Positions 8,623 through 18,340 of a stretch of DNA of 64,000 nucleotides are shown here, in pieces (within the stretch, counting starts at the first letter, position 1; the number at the start of each line of letters is the position of its first letter). The DNA comes from Chitinibacter bivalviorum (lineage in GTDB: Bacteria; Pseudomonadota; Gammaproteobacteria; Burkholderiales; Chitinibacteraceae): contig NZ_CP058627.1 in assembly GCF_013403565.1 (NCBI RefSeq), positions 2,356,001-2,420,000 of the forward strand, read 5' to 3'. The notes beneath the pieces were generated by a model. The model made no database searches. It was not told the origin of the DNA and saw nothing but the letters and a program-made list of their open reading frames with translations. Made by a program: the position numbers and the translations under genes.

Positions 8623-8987
8623 GCTTTGCTCCTTGGTTTCTGGCGAAATGAAAAACTACAGAATGTAGGCCGCAGTATCCTCGACGAGGAATTACTGGCA
8701 CCAATTATTCGCATTGTAAAAAATAATATATAAGTAAGCTCATTGTCATTGCATGTTATATTTATGTCAACATGCAACACTGTATTTACCTGCTCTAGAT
8801 GCTCAGACTTTTTGGCTTTTATCCATGCCATTGAATCAAACCGATACCCAAACAATGGCCTAAGGCATTTCAAATCAGTTTTGTAAATTTTGCTGATCGG
8901 ATAATGTTTTGGCTGCGCTTTGACCACACGGCACACATAAGCACCGTCTTTGTCTTGCCCACCATAAATCACCCCCTCATTACTCAT
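8619..8987 (-). CDS. Uncertain small ORF, possibly a gene remnant
   Basis: The gap 8623-9084 contains this 122-codon frame. Its first 65 residues look protein-like (YGGQDKDGAYVCRVVK, then KTDLKCLRPLFGYRFDS), but the second half is Ser/Phe/Arg-rich and looks non-coding. There is no ribosome-binding site, and the frame overlaps the start codon and leader of the hydrolase gene. It may be a fragment of an older gene whose 3' part was lost. I do not recognise a family. The rest of the gap is AT-rich. Confidence 0.22.
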   Translation of the reverse strand: MSNEGVIYGGQDKDGAYVCRVVKAQPKHYPISKIYKTDLKCLRPLFGYRFDSMAWIKAKKSEHLEQVNTVLHVDINITCNDNELTYILFFTMRIIGASNSSSRILRPTFCSFSFRQKPRSKA

Positions 8988-9061
8988 TTTTAAGCTAAAT
9001 CAAAATCAGGCTAAATACGATTGATTTTCAATAACCAAAGGCGGATGATCTATATCTATTA

Positions 9062-9080
9062 AATGCAAATCAGTCTCGTT
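9062..9080 (+). promoter_or_regulatory. Putative Fur box ahead of feoA
   Basis: AATGCAAATCAGTCTCGTT matches the palindromic Fur-type sequence AATGAGAATCATTCTCATT at 15 of 19 positions, by eye. It ends four bases before the feoA ATG, where a repressor would block a very short leader. Iron-Fur control is expected for ferrous-iron transporters. Confidence 0.5.
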
Positions 9081-9084
9081 AATC

Positions 9085-9351
9085 ATGAACCTTGCTCAAA
9101 TCCCCCTCACTCAAGCCGCCCAAGTCATCGCCTTAGACCTACCCGCGGATCTTAGTCAGCGTTTATCGGCGCTGGGTTTACGCATCAATAGTGAAGTGAA
9201 GGTTTTGCGTCGCGGTTGGCTCGGCGGCCCACTGCAACTGCGGGTTGGCGGCACCGAAATCATGCTGCGCCGTGATGCGGCACAAGGGATTAAAGTTCGC
9301 CTCATCAGTAGCGAAATGCCATCGGCCTGCAGCGCCGAGGTTGTGGCATGA
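9085..9351 (+). CDS. feoA: Ferrous iron transport protein A
   Basis: FeoA is a small SH3-like cytoplasmic partner of FeoB. The 88-residue protein shows the family pattern LSQRLSALGLRINSEVKVLRR followed by GGPLQLRVGGTEIMLRRDAA. The start has no visible Shine-Dalgarno sequence and follows a Fur-like site by four bases, so the mRNA may be leaderless. The stop overlaps the feoB start by four bases (ATGA), showing translational coupling. Confidence 0.92.
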   Translation: MNLAQIPLTQAAQVIALDLPADLSQRLSALGLRINSEVKVLRRGWLGGPLQLRVGGTEIMLRRDAAQGIKVRLISSEMPSACSAEVVA

Positions 9352-11111
9352 AGCGCATCGCACTGGTAGGCATGCCCAATACGGGCAAATCGACATTATT
9401 TAATCGCTTAACAGGTGGCACAGCCCGTGTCGCCAATTGGCCGGGGCTAACCGTCGAGCTGGCTTCAAGTCGCATCTTGCTCGGTGGCGATATGGTGCAG
9501 GTGTTCGATTTGCCGGGCATTTACGATCTGACTGGCGGCGCGGAAGACGAGCAAGTCGCACAGCGCTTTTTGGCCGAAGCGCATTTAGACGCCGTGGTTT
9601 TGGTGTTGAATGCGTGTCAGCTTGATCGCCAATTGGCGCTGGCTTTGCAATTAAAAGCCTTGGGCGCGCCTTTGGTCTTGTGCCTGAATATGCTGGACGA
9701 AGCCAAACGCGCGGGGATCACCATCGATGTGGCGGCGCTAAGTCAGGCCCTCGATTGCCCAATTGAGCTCGTGAGTGCGAAATACGGCCAAGGCATCCCA
9801 GAAACCAAGAAAGCCATTCAGGGTATGTTTGTAAAAACATCACACCAAATGGATTTCAGTAATATACCTAGCGCCAGTATCCTGCATCCACAAGAGCATC
9901 AGTTATTCAAAAGCTGCGTTCATCAACCACCTACCTTGAACGAAGGCGCAACGGCCAAGCTCGACCGATTTGTACTGCACCCTTGGCTGGGCCTGCCGCT
10001 GTTTATCTTGATGATGCTGGCGCTGTTTCAACTGACCTATGCCATTGGTACGCCGCTGCAAGACTACCTCGGTGAAGGCCTCGATTGGTTCAAAACCCAC
10101 GCCTTGCTGCCCGCGACGGCCGGCCTGCCTGAATTTGCACGCGGCCTGATTGTGAGCGGTGTATTTGATGGCATCAGTACCGTATTGACCTTTGCCCCGA
10201 TTATTTTCCTCTTTTTCTGCCTGATGGCTATCATCGAAGACTCGGGCTACTTTGCCCGCGCTGCGTTTATGATGGATGGCGTAATGAGCCGCATGGGGCT
10301 TGATGGCCGTGGTTTTGTGATGCTGATGATGGGCTTTGGCTGCAATGTTCCGGCGATTATGGGTACTCGCGTCATTCGCGATCACAAAGCGCGTTTGCTC
10401 ACAATGCTGACGATTCCATTCTCGCTGTGCTCGGCCCGATTGCAGATTTTCCTCTTTCTCAGCGGCGCGCTCTTTAGCCCGACGCAAGCGCCATGGGTCG
10501 TTTTGTCGCTGTATCTGGCGAGTATTTTGATCGCGATGAGCACAGCGGTGATTTTCAAATCGCAATTCAAATCGAGCGAGCCATTTGCGTTGGAGCTACC
10601 CCCCTACCGTCTGCCCTTGTTTAATCACATTTGGCGTCGCGGCTGGGGCGAAGCGCGTGATTTCTTGCGCCTGGCCACCACGATGATTGTGATTGGTGTT
10701 GTGTTGGTGTGGTTGCTCACCAATTATCCGAACCCACAGCATAGCTACGCCGAAGTAATCGCCAAATTCTTTGCGCCAGTACTCTCCCCCATTGGGATTG
10801 AATCCACGCTGTCGATCGCGCTGATCTTCGGTTTTGTCGCCAAAGAAGTCGTGCTCGGTGCGCTGTCGGTCATCACTGGCCACGAAGGCGCAGCTCTGGC
10901 GAGCCAGCTCGCGCATACGCTCGATCCTGTTTCTGCGTATAGCTTTATGCTGTTCTCGCTGATCTATGTACCTTGTGTATCCACAATTGCGGCGATCAAG
11001 AAAGAATCCAAATCGAATGCCTACACCGCCTTCTCGCTCACGTGGTCACTGGGCTTAGCGTGGTTGGTGTCATTTGTGTTTTACCAATCAGCGCGCTTAT
11101 TAGGATTCTAA
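9348..11111 (+). CDS. feoB: Ferrous iron transport protein B
   Basis: FeoB is the inner-membrane ferrous iron transporter with a cytoplasmic GTPase domain. G motifs are visible at the N terminus: GMPNTGKST (G1), a conserved Thr in the switch, DLPG (G3) and LNMLD (G4-like). Gate domains follow, with PIIFLFFCLMAIIEDSGY, GFGCNVPAIMGTR and, later, FVAKEVVLGAL. At 587 residues it is shorter than the 773 of E. coli FeoB but within the short form seen in other bacteria. No feoC follows. A hairpin terminator closes the operon. Confidence 0.94.
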   Translation: MKRIALVGMPNTGKSTLFNRLTGGTARVANWPGLTVELASSRILLGGDMVQVFDLPGIYDLTGGAEDEQVAQRFLAEAHLDAVVLVLNACQLDRQLALALQLKALGAPLVLCLNMLDEAKRAGITIDVAALSQALDCPIELVSAKYGQGIPETKKAIQGMFVKTSHQMDFSNIPSASILHPQEHQLFKSCVHQPPTLNEGATAKLDRFVLHPWLGLPLFILMMLALFQLTYAIGTPLQDYLGEGLDWFKTHALLPATAGLPEFARGLIVSGVFDGISTVLTFAPIIFLFFCLMAIIEDSGYFARAAFMMDGVMSRMGLDGRGFVMLMMGFGCNVPAIMGTRVIRDHKARLLTMLTIPFSLCSARLQIFLFLSGALFSPTQAPWVVLSLYLASILIAMSTAVIFKSQFKSSEPFALELPPYRLPLFNHIWRRGWGEARDFLRLATTMIVIGVVLVWLLTNYPNPQHSYAEVIAKFFAPVLSPIGIESTLSIALIFGFVAKEVVLGALSVITGHEGAALASQLAHTLDPVSAYSFMLFSLIYVPCVSTIAAIKKESKSNAYTAFSLTWSLGLAWLVSFVFYQSARLLGF

Positions 11112-11131
11112 ACGCCAGCTCACCCCAAAAA

Positions 11132-11163
11132 AACGCCCGATAGTGAAAGCTAACGGGCGTTTT
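11132..11163 (+). terminator. Rho-independent terminator of feoAB
   Basis: An AACGCCCG...CGGGCGTT stem with an A-rich left side and TTTT on the right lies 20 bases after the feoB stop. Confidence 0.75.
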
Positions 11164-11274
11164 GCTATGGATCACTGCTAAGATTGTTGAGAACACAGCA
11201 ATTCAAGCCATGCCTCATACTCAAAAAGTAAGGCTAGACTTAGCAATAGCACCTCACAAAAGGTAAGCTCACCC

Positions 11275-12576
11275 ATGAATTCAACACACAAAATTGTTAT
11301 CGTCGGCGGTGGTGCTGGCGGACTTGAGTTGGCAACGAAATTAGGTCGTGAATTGGGGGCTAAAAAACGCGCCCAGATTATTCTGGTTGATGGCTCGCCG
11401 ACGCACATCTGGAAGCCTTTGCTGCACGAAGTCGCCACTGGCGCGCTCAATACCGGCGAAGACGAAGTTAATTACTTCGGCCACGCCTACCGCAATGGCT
11501 ATCAATTTGAATTTGGCTGGATGCAAGGAGTCGATCGGGAGCGCAAGATGATTCGTCTGGCGGGCGTGAAAGACGCGCAAGGCGAGCTACTGACGGGCGA
11601 GCGCGAAATCGCCTACGACACCTTGGTGCTGGCACTCGGCGCAATCGCCAATGATTTTGGCACACCCGGCGCGCAGCAAAACTGCATGTTTTTGAATACG
11701 CCAAACGATGCTGAAAAACTTCGCCGCCGGATTCTCGATTTATCCTTTGCCGTTGGCGCCTCTGGCAATGGGGCAAGCAAGTTGACTATTGGCATTGTCG
11801 GCGGCGGCGCAACGGGTGTTGAGCTCGCGGCCGAGATCGACCACACCATCCGCGAGATGCATAACTACGGTGCGAACCTGAGCCCTGCGCAACTGGAAAT
11901 CACCATTATCGAAGGTGCGCCGCGCATTTTGTCCGGTGCGCCCGAATCGCTTTCGCAATACGCGACCGAGGCTCTGGCTCAGCGCGGCATTATGGTGGCG
12001 TGCAATAGCCGCGTTGCTGCGGTGACTGAAACTGGTTTTCAACTGGGCAACGGCCAGCATTTGGATGCGATGATTCGCGTCTGGGCGGCAGGCGTGAAAG
12101 CCGCCGACTGGCTCTCGACGCTGGGTTTGGCGACCAATCGCAATAATCAGATCGAGGTCACCACCTGCCTGCAAACCCAAACTGACCCAGCGGTATTTGC
12201 CATCGGCGATTGCGCCGCAGCGCCCAACGGCGAAGGCGGGCCGCAATTGGCGGCAACCGCCCAAGTGGCGCACCAGCAGGCGAGCTGGCTGGCCGAAACG
12301 CTGATCAAGAAACTCAATGGCCGCGAAATCACGCCTTTTGTCTTCAAGCCGCAAGGCATGATGGTGTCGCTAGGCAAGCATACTGCGGTGGGTAGCCTGG
12401 CCGCCGTGGTGGGCCCAAAGCGCGATTATTATGTCGAGGGCCGTGGCGCCAAGTTGATTTACGCTTCGCTGTATCGCCTACATCAAGCCGCCGTGCATGG
12501 CTGGGTTTTGGCGGTGTTGCTGTGGATAGGCGATAAATTACGCCGCGTTGGCCGGCCGACTTTGAAACTTCACTAA
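11275..12576 (+). CDS. ndh: NADH dehydrogenase, type II (NDH-2)
   Basis: A single-subunit, FAD-containing NADH:quinone oxidoreductase at the inner face of the cytoplasmic membrane. The FAD-binding Rossmann motif is at the N terminus (IVIVGGGAGGLELATKLG) and the NADH-binding motif is mid-protein (IGIVGGGATGVELAAEI). FAIGDCAA is the second FAD contact. The C terminus (433 aa) holds the amphipathic membrane-binding part. GGTAAGCTC lies shortly before the ATG. Confidence 0.92.
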   Translation: MNSTHKIVIVGGGAGGLELATKLGRELGAKKRAQIILVDGSPTHIWKPLLHEVATGALNTGEDEVNYFGHAYRNGYQFEFGWMQGVDRERKMIRLAGVKDAQGELLTGEREIAYDTLVLALGAIANDFGTPGAQQNCMFLNTPNDAEKLRRRILDLSFAVGASGNGASKLTIGIVGGGATGVELAAEIDHTIREMHNYGANLSPAQLEITIIEGAPRILSGAPESLSQYATEALAQRGIMVACNSRVAAVTETGFQLGNGQHLDAMIRVWAAGVKAADWLSTLGLATNRNNQIEVTTCLQTQTDPAVFAIGDCAAAPNGEGGPQLAATAQVAHQQASWLAETLIKKLNGREITPFVFKPQGMMVSLGKHTAVGSLAAVVGPKRDYYVEGRGAKLIYASLYRLHQAAVHGWVLAVLLWIGDKLRRVGRPTLKLH

Positions 12577-12592
12577 TCACCCCTTCGAGGTA

Positions 12593-12613
12593 GTCGCGGT
12601 CTTTGGCCGCGAC
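12593..12613 (+). terminator. Hairpin after ndh
   Basis: GTCGCGG and CCGCGAC form a perfect 7-bp stem with a 7-base loop, 17 bases after the ndh stop. No T-run follows, so termination may be weak. Confidence 0.4.
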
Positions 12614-12730
12614 AATCGCAACCAAAGGCTTGATTTCAGGTTAAAATAGCGCTCTTTTGCGCCAAATCCGTCCAGCGTTTACGCGAGTGCACGACTTGGC
12701 GCATTTATCTCAAGCGAATATCCGAGCAAA

Positions 12731-13984
12731 ATGAATCTCGTTGTTTTAGGGCTGAACTACCAAACTGCGCCAGTCGCAGTACGGGAGCGGCTTGCCTTTA
12801 ATCCCGACGAGATGACTGCGGCGCTGGCTGAATTAGTGAGCCTCAAAGGCGTCTTTGAAGCAGCAATTGTGAGCACCTGTAATCGCACCGAGCTGTATTG
12901 TCACGCCCGCGATTTAGATGCTGTAACGTATTGGCTTGCAGACAATAGAAAACAAGACCCGCAAAGCGTTACCCCCCATCTGTATACATTGCAAGGTGCT
13001 GAAGCTGCGCGCCATGCTTACCGTGTCGCCTGTGGCTTGGATTCGATGGTGGTCGGCGAAACGCAGATTTTGGGGCAACTGAAAGACGCCGAACGCGCCG
13101 CACGCGAAGCCGGCACGATGGGCACGCTACTCAATGGCGTTTTCCAGCGCGCGTTTTCAGTCGCCAAAGACGTGCGTACCCGCACCAAAATTGGTGCGGC
13201 ATCGGTATCGATGGCGGCGGCTTCGGTGCGCCTGGCCGAGCGGATCTTCCCGACGATTGCCGAATGCAAAGTGCTATTTATCGGCGCGGGTGAAATGATC
13301 GAGCTGTGCGCCACGCATTTTTCCGCGCAATCACCCTGTAAGATGGTCGTCGCCAACCGCACTTTAGAGCGCGGCCAGGCTCTGGCGCGAGAACTCGGTG
13401 GCGAAGCGATTTTACTGACCGATTTGCCCGAGCGCATTCACGAATTTGATGTGGTCGTTACTTCGACCGCCGCCCCGCTGCCGATTGTCGGCAAAGGCAT
13501 GATCGAGCGCGCATTAAAAGCGCGTCGTCGTCGCCCGATGTTTATCGTCGATTTGGCCGTGCCGCGCGATGTTGAAAGCGAGGTGGGCGAGCTGGAAGAC
13601 GCGTATCTATATACCGTCGATGATCTGGCGCAGGTGGTGCAGCAAGGCATGGCGTCACGTGGCGCCGAAGTTGCGAGCGCCGAAGCAATGGTCAACGAAA
13701 AAGTCCACGAATTTAACAACTGGCTCGCTAGCCGTGCGATGGTGCCGACGATCCGCGATTTGCGCGATCACGCCGATCGCCTCGCCCGCACCGAGCTGCA
13801 ACGCGCACAGAAAAAACTCGCCAATGGCGAAGACCCGCAGTTGGTTATCGAGCAGATGGCGCAATTGCTGAGCAATAAATTCCTGCACGCACCCCTGGCC
13901 GCGCTCAATAATGCCCAGCCCGATGAGCAGGAAACGCTGGTTAATCTGGTACGCCGCCTGTACCGCCTGCAAGACATTGATTAG
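12731..13984 (+). CDS. hemA: Glutamyl-tRNA reductase
   Basis: HemA reduces glutamyl-tRNA to glutamate-1-semialdehyde, the first step of tetrapyrrole synthesis. The catalytic Cys is in VSTCNRTELYC near residue 50. GLDSMVVGETQILGQLK and the NADPH domain FIGAGEMIELCATHF are also present. The protein is 417 residues, normal for the family. The start has only a weak ribosome site (GAGCAAA). hemA-prfA is the usual neighbour pair, but here a repeat element lies between them. Confidence 0.95.
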   Translation: MNLVVLGLNYQTAPVAVRERLAFNPDEMTAALAELVSLKGVFEAAIVSTCNRTELYCHARDLDAVTYWLADNRKQDPQSVTPHLYTLQGAEAARHAYRVACGLDSMVVGETQILGQLKDAERAAREAGTMGTLLNGVFQRAFSVAKDVRTRTKIGAASVSMAAASVRLAERIFPTIAECKVLFIGAGEMIELCATHFSAQSPCKMVVANRTLERGQALARELGGEAILLTDLPERIHEFDVVVTSTAAPLPIVGKGMIERALKARRRRPMFIVDLAVPRDVESEVGELEDAYLYTVDDLAQVVQQGMASRGAEVASAEAMVNEKVHEFNNWLASRAMVPTIRDLRDHADRLARTELQRAQKKLANGEDPQLVIEQMAQLLSNKFLHAPLAALNNAQPDEQETLVNLVRRLYRLQDID

Positions 13985-14064
13985 CGACGCTCGCCGATCG
14001 CCGCCGCTTGCGCACAGCGCCCCCCAATTCTGAATACAAAATCTCAATACAAAAAAGTGCTCGT

Positions 14065-14149
14065 GCAATAGTTTTATGGCAAGGCGTCGAAGCCGCAGAC
14101 AGTACATGTAGTACGACAAGGCGAGACAACGACGCAAGAAAACTTTTGC
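14065..14149. repeat. Small inverted-repeat element with GTAC core (type 2)
   Basis: Outer arms GCAATAGTTTT (14065-14075) and AAAACTTTTGC (14139-14149) match at 10 of 11 positions. The inside reads GGCAAGGCGTCGAAGCCGC, then ACAGTACATGTAGTAC, then GACAAGGCGAGACAACG. The centre is the palindrome TACATGTA. From memory, Neisseria carries intergenic repeats with nearly the same internal text and a GTAC-spacer-GTAC core. It lies between hemA and prfA and is non-coding. Confidence 0.6.
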
Positions 14150-14204
14150 TTAACTACTTTATTCAATCCGCCAATCCAAATTTGGCGTATGAAATGGACT
14201 CAAT

Positions 14205-15284
14205 ATGAAACCCTCTATCCTCAATAAATTGGCCCAATTGGCCGATCGACTGGAAGAAGTCGGCGCGCTGCTGGCCTCGGAAGAAGCCACGCGCGACATG
14301 GATCAATATCGCAAACTCAATCGCGAATACAGCGAGCTAACGCCCGTGGTTGAGCTCTGGCACGAATTTAATCGCATCAACGCCAATTTAGCCGATGCCG
14401 AAGCCATGCTATCTGACCCCGAAATGGCAGAAATGGCCGAGGAAGAAATCAAGGACGGCAAAGCGCGCCTGGAGCAACTCGATCTTGATTTGCAAAAAGC
14501 CCTGCTGCCCAAAGACCCGAACGACGAGCGAAATATTTTCCTCGAGATTCGAGCGGGTACGGGTGGCGATGAAGCGGCCTTGTTCGCCGCCGACCTATTT
14601 CGCATGTATAGCCGCTTTGCCGAACGCAATCGCTGGCAAGTCGAAGTGATGTCGGCCAATGAATCGGAGCTGGGTGGCTACAAAGAAATCATCGCGCGCA
14701 TCGTCGGCCAGGGCGCGTATTCACGCTTGAAATTTGAATCGGGCGCGCACCGCGTACAGCGCGTTCCCGCCACTGAAACACAAGGCCGGATCCACACTTC
14801 GGCCTGTACCGTGGCGGTCATGGCCGAGGCTGATGAGCTAGAAGAAGTGAACATCAACCCGGCCGATTTGCGGATCGACACTTTCCGCGCCAGCGGTGCG
14901 GGTGGTCAGCATATTAATAAAACTGACTCGGCCGTGCGCGTGGTACATATTCCGACCGGCATTATTGTTGAGTGTCAGGACGACCGCAGCCAGCATAAAA
15001 ACAAGGCCCGCGCTTTAGCAGTACTATCGGCGCGGATTAAAGATGCGCAAATGCAGGAAATTAATGCCAAGGAAGCGGCGGAGCGTAAATCGCTGATTGG
15101 CTCAGGCGATCGGTCCGAGCGCATCCGCACCTACAATTATCCGCAGGGCAGGATGACCGATCACCGCATTAATCTGACTTTGTATAAACTCGATTTCATT
15201 ATGGATGGCGACCTGTACGAATTAACCCAAGCCTTGATGAGTGAGCGGCAGGCAGAATTGCTGGCCGAGCTGGGCGACAACTAA
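14205..15284 (+). CDS. prfA: Peptide chain release factor 1
   Basis: RF1 ends translation at UAA and UAG. The protein (359 aa) has the GGQ motif in [18 protein letters not shown], which enters the peptidyl-transferase centre, and the stop-codon-reading PAT tripeptide, seen as [10 protein letters not shown]. The start at 14205 ([15 protein letters not shown]) matches the family. The methyltransferase gene prmC that often follows prfA is not present here. Confidence 0.96.
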   Translation: MKPSILNKLAQLADRLEEVGALLASEEATRDMDQYRKLNREYSELTPVVELWHEFNRINANLADAEAMLSDPEMAEMAEEEIKDGKARLEQLDLDLQKALLPKDPNDERNIFLEIRAGTGGDEAALFAADLFRMYSRFAERNRWQVEVMSANESELGGYKEIIARIVGQGAYSRLKFESGAHRVQRVPATETQGRIHTSACTVAVMAEADELEEVNINPADLRIDTFRASGAGGQHINKTDSAVRVVHIPTGIIVECQDDRSQHKNKARALAVLSARIKDAQMQEINAKEAAERKSLIGSGDRSERIRTYNYPQGRMTDHRINLTLYKLDFIMDGDLYELTQALMSERQAELLAELGDN

Positions 15285-15325
15285 TACCCAGCCAGGTATT
15301 GCCACACATAGCATTTAATAAAAAG

Positions 15326-15353
15326 CCAAGGGCTAAATACCCTTGGTTTTTTT
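15326..15353 (+). terminator. Terminator after prfA
   Basis: CCAAGGG (15326-15332) and CCCTTGG (15340-15346) form a stem followed by TTTTTTT. It overlaps the stop codon of the convergent ATPase gene. Confidence 0.75.
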
Positions 15354-18215
15354 ATTGATTAGCGCGCCATATTCACGCTGAATATATTTAACCAGCGCGC
15401 TTGCACCCCACAGATCGTACTGCTCGATCGCAATATTGAGCATTTGCCGCGCATGGTGATATTGCTGCCGACCAATTAAAAAGCGCGCGTAATACAAGGC
15501 AGCCATCCCGTATTCGTTGTGTTGCTGTTGCGCTCGGGCGGACTCAATCGCTTCCAGATAAAAGCGCTGCGCCTGCTCAGGCAACTGCTGCACACTAGCC
15601 CATTGCGCTTGCAATAGAGCAGATTTACTAGCAAATAACACCGGATTCATCTGCGCCCATTGTTTGAGTTGGGCAATATCTCTTCGCATCGCCAAGCGAT
15701 GCGTCCAGCGATGACGATCAATCGACATGCAGCGATTCAAAGCCGTCAGATAACGAAATAACCCCGCAATCACCGAGCCCCGCACCGAGCCCACATAGGG
15801 CTGAGCTTGCTCGATCAATTGCAGCGCCTCATCACTGGCATGGCAAAATGTCGCGGCATATACGCCGCAAAGATAGTAATTAAATAGATTCAAGCCATCA
15901 TTATGCTCGTGCAATTGCGCCAGCATATTGGCGTCAAAATAGCGCCCCTGATTCAGCCACGGCGCTTGAGTGCCCTGCACTAAATTATGCAAAAACTGGC
16001 GAAACTCAGCCGACATCGGCAATAGGTGCATTTGGCGAGTATGGCGCAGATCTTCGTCGATTTTGACTGCTTCTTTCGCCAAATGCGCCAAGGGGCTGCC
16101 ACTGAGTATCGAATGCCCCAAATAAAACAAATGCGCGTAGCCCGCAAACTCAAAATCACCCTGAATTTGCGCATTTTGTTGCCAACGCCAGACATTGGGC
16201 AGCAACTGCTGCATATTGTGTCGCCATGGCTGAATAAAGCCGAAATCCAGAATCGGTACTCGATGGCGCTGTCGATCACTTAATACGGTTTGCGATAAGG
16301 CCTGCGCTTCGTGGGCCAATTCAAAGGCCGCTTGATAGCGTCCTAGGCTACTCAGTATCAACGCGCCGCAAATTTTCGCCCCCGAGCTCGCAGGGCTTGG
16401 TCCATAGCGCAAAGTCAGGATAAGTTGCTTAAGCGTCACTGCAGGCAATAGGTCAGGGCGTGAAAAGAAACACGGGCCAAATAAATCAGCCAGCACTTCT
16501 TGCACACTATTGATGCGCACATCGTGGCAAGGCGGCAAGTTGGGCTTGCTTCGCAGTCGTAACAGCCACCATTTAAACAAATACAGCGCCGTCTGCCTTG
16601 CACTGGGCTGCATCGCCATGGGCTCGCCCAAATATTGCAAAGCAATTTCTGCGGCAGCAAAAGCGTTTGCATAATCATTACCCAGCAAAGCCAGCCTGAG
16701 CTGACACGCAGCCAAGAGATAGATCACTCGCCGGCTCGCTTGCGCGGGCAATCGACGTAATAGAGCCGAAATGCTCTGTTGCTGGGCAGGCTCTTGCAAG
16801 GTCTCACACCACGCTTGCACTATTTGCTCGCTGAGCGCTGCGTGCTCGAGCCAGATTGAATCCCCCAGCAACTGCAAGACCTGTTCCAAAATCTGGCCGG
16901 CATGGTAAGGGCTACCTTGCTCTATCCCCTGCTGCGCCGCCTGCAAGGCATGGTGCGCAAACTTCACGCACTCCGCCGAGCTGAACACTGACCCAGCCAA
17001 TTGCGCATGATGCAAAGCGGGCAAGGTCAGATTGGGAAACTTCATCATTCGCTGCGCCAGACGAGAGTGCAGCTCAGATTCGGAGCTATGCTCGATACTT
17101 TGGTGCGCCAAGCGCTGCAAATGCGGGTGAACAAAACGCCAAATATCACCCGAAACCACTTCAATCAGGCCATGCTCTTGCGCCAATTGCAGATGTTCCT
17201 GCACAGCAACATCGAGCAGATAATCGTGCAGCAAACGCGCGTCAAATTCCATCCCGATCAAGCTGGCGCATTGCAATAATTCCAAGCCAGTCTCCGGCAG
17301 CGACAATAATTGGCTGCGAAAATACGACTCGGCTTCGGGCGTGCGTAACTGCAGCGCAATTTGCTGAATGCGCTGCGGCCACTGCGTTTCTGCGACGGGT
17401 TTTAATAAATCATGCGCCGCCAGGCTATCGAGCATAAAGCGGCTCAGTTGCAGATTACCCTGGCAGGTTTGCTGCAAGTAAGGCGCAATTCCCGCTGCTA
17501 AGCGCGGGCTGAGATGCTGCTCTTCGATTAGCCAGCTGACGGTATCGCGAACGCTGAATGGCTCCAGGCGGAAAACTTGGCAATGCGCTTGCGCCTGCCA
17601 GCGCTGAATCATCGGCGCGCGCTCATCGCGCACGCACATCAGCAACATCAAATAGGGAATCGATCGGTGCTCGATCAAATAATCCAAAATCGCCATCGCG
17701 TCTGGATCAAGCAGATCGACGTCATCAATAATCCACACCAAAGGCCGCAATTGTGACGCAGCTAAGCTGCAGAGTTCGCCCACCAAAAGCTGCACGCTCA
17801 AGGCTTGGGTCAGATCCAGTGCCGAGACTGAATCAATCAAACCCAGACGGCGCGCCATTTCCAGCAGCGCCTCCTGCCCAGTCAACCCTGGATCGATCAT
17901 CTGCTTGCACAGCGGCAAAGCGAGCTGACTTAAACCAAGCAATAAACTATCGAGCGGATTGCTCCAGTTCAGCGACTCAATCCGGCTTTCAATCAGCATG
18001 CCACCCCGTTGGCGCACAAACGGCAGCAAGTCGTGCGCTTGGCGGGTTTTTCCCGAGCCTGCCTCACCCACCAGCATGGCCAGCACCCCCGCACCCGCAG
18101 CGGTTTCTGCCAAGGCAAAGCGCAGCTGATTCGTCGCAGAGCGACGCTCCAGTAACTCTGGCTCAGCGGCAGAAAGTGGGGTTGTAGGCGATACGGCCTG
18201 CTCGTTGACTGACAA
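15333..18215 (-). CDS. STAND-type AAA ATPase with TPR-like C-terminal region
   Basis: A 960-residue protein with an N-terminal P-loop ATPase (AAA_16-like): Walker A GEAGSGKT at residues 50-57 and Walker B LVWIIDDVDLLD at about 159-170. A winged-helix-like region follows, and then a long helical, TPR-like repeat region to the C terminus. This layout is that of MalT-type regulators or the sensor half of multidomain kinases, but no DNA-binding, kinase or cyclase output domain is present. The best start is a TTG at 18213-18215, because no in-frame ATG is near. Leucine and glutamine content is high. The signal it senses and its partner are unknown. Confidence 0.7.
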   Translation of the reverse strand: MSVNEQAVSPTTPLSAAEPELLERRSATNQLRFALAETAAGAGVLAMLVGEAGSGKTRQAHDLLPFVRQRGGMLIESRIESLNWSNPLDSLLLGLSQLALPLCKQMIDPGLTGQEALLEMARRLGLIDSVSALDLTQALSVQLLVGELCSLAASQLRPLVWIIDDVDLLDPDAMAILDYLIEHRSIPYLMLLMCVRDERAPMIQRWQAQAHCQVFRLEPFSVRDTVSWLIEEQHLSPRLAAGIAPYLQQTCQGNLQLSRFMLDSLAAHDLLKPVAETQWPQRIQQIALQLRTPEAESYFRSQLLSLPETGLELLQCASLIGMEFDARLLHDYLLDVAVQEHLQLAQEHGLIEVVSGDIWRFVHPHLQRLAHQSIEHSSESELHSRLAQRMMKFPNLTLPALHHAQLAGSVFSSAECVKFAHHALQAAQQGIEQGSPYHAGQILEQVLQLLGDSIWLEHAALSEQIVQAWCETLQEPAQQQSISALLRRLPAQASRRVIYLLAACQLRLALLGNDYANAFAAAEIALQYLGEPMAMQPSARQTALYLFKWWLLRLRSKPNLPPCHDVRINSVQEVLADLFGPCFFSRPDLLPAVTLKQLILTLRYGPSPASSGAKICGALILSSLGRYQAAFELAHEAQALSQTVLSDRQRHRVPILDFGFIQPWRHNMQQLLPNVWRWQQNAQIQGDFEFAGYAHLFYLGHSILSGSPLAHLAKEAVKIDEDLRHTRQMHLLPMSAEFRQFLHNLVQGTQAPWLNQGRYFDANMLAQLHEHNDGLNLFNYYLCGVYAATFCHASDEALQLIEQAQPYVGSVRGSVIAGLFRYLTALNRCMSIDRHRWTHRLAMRRDIAQLKQWAQMNPVLFASKSALLQAQWASVQQLPEQAQRFYLEAIESARAQQQHNEYGMAALYYARFLIGRQQYHHARQMLNIAIEQYDLWGASALVKYIQREYGALINKKTKGI

Positions 18216-18340
18216 AGTGGGTCATTTCCAAGTTATTTTGTCGATTGTCGCCGATTTAATCCCAACTTTCCATGCCTCAGCCGCAAAAGGCTTTGATATA
18301 ATTGACGGTTTTGGCCTTAGCGCAACGGTTGATGACGGCG

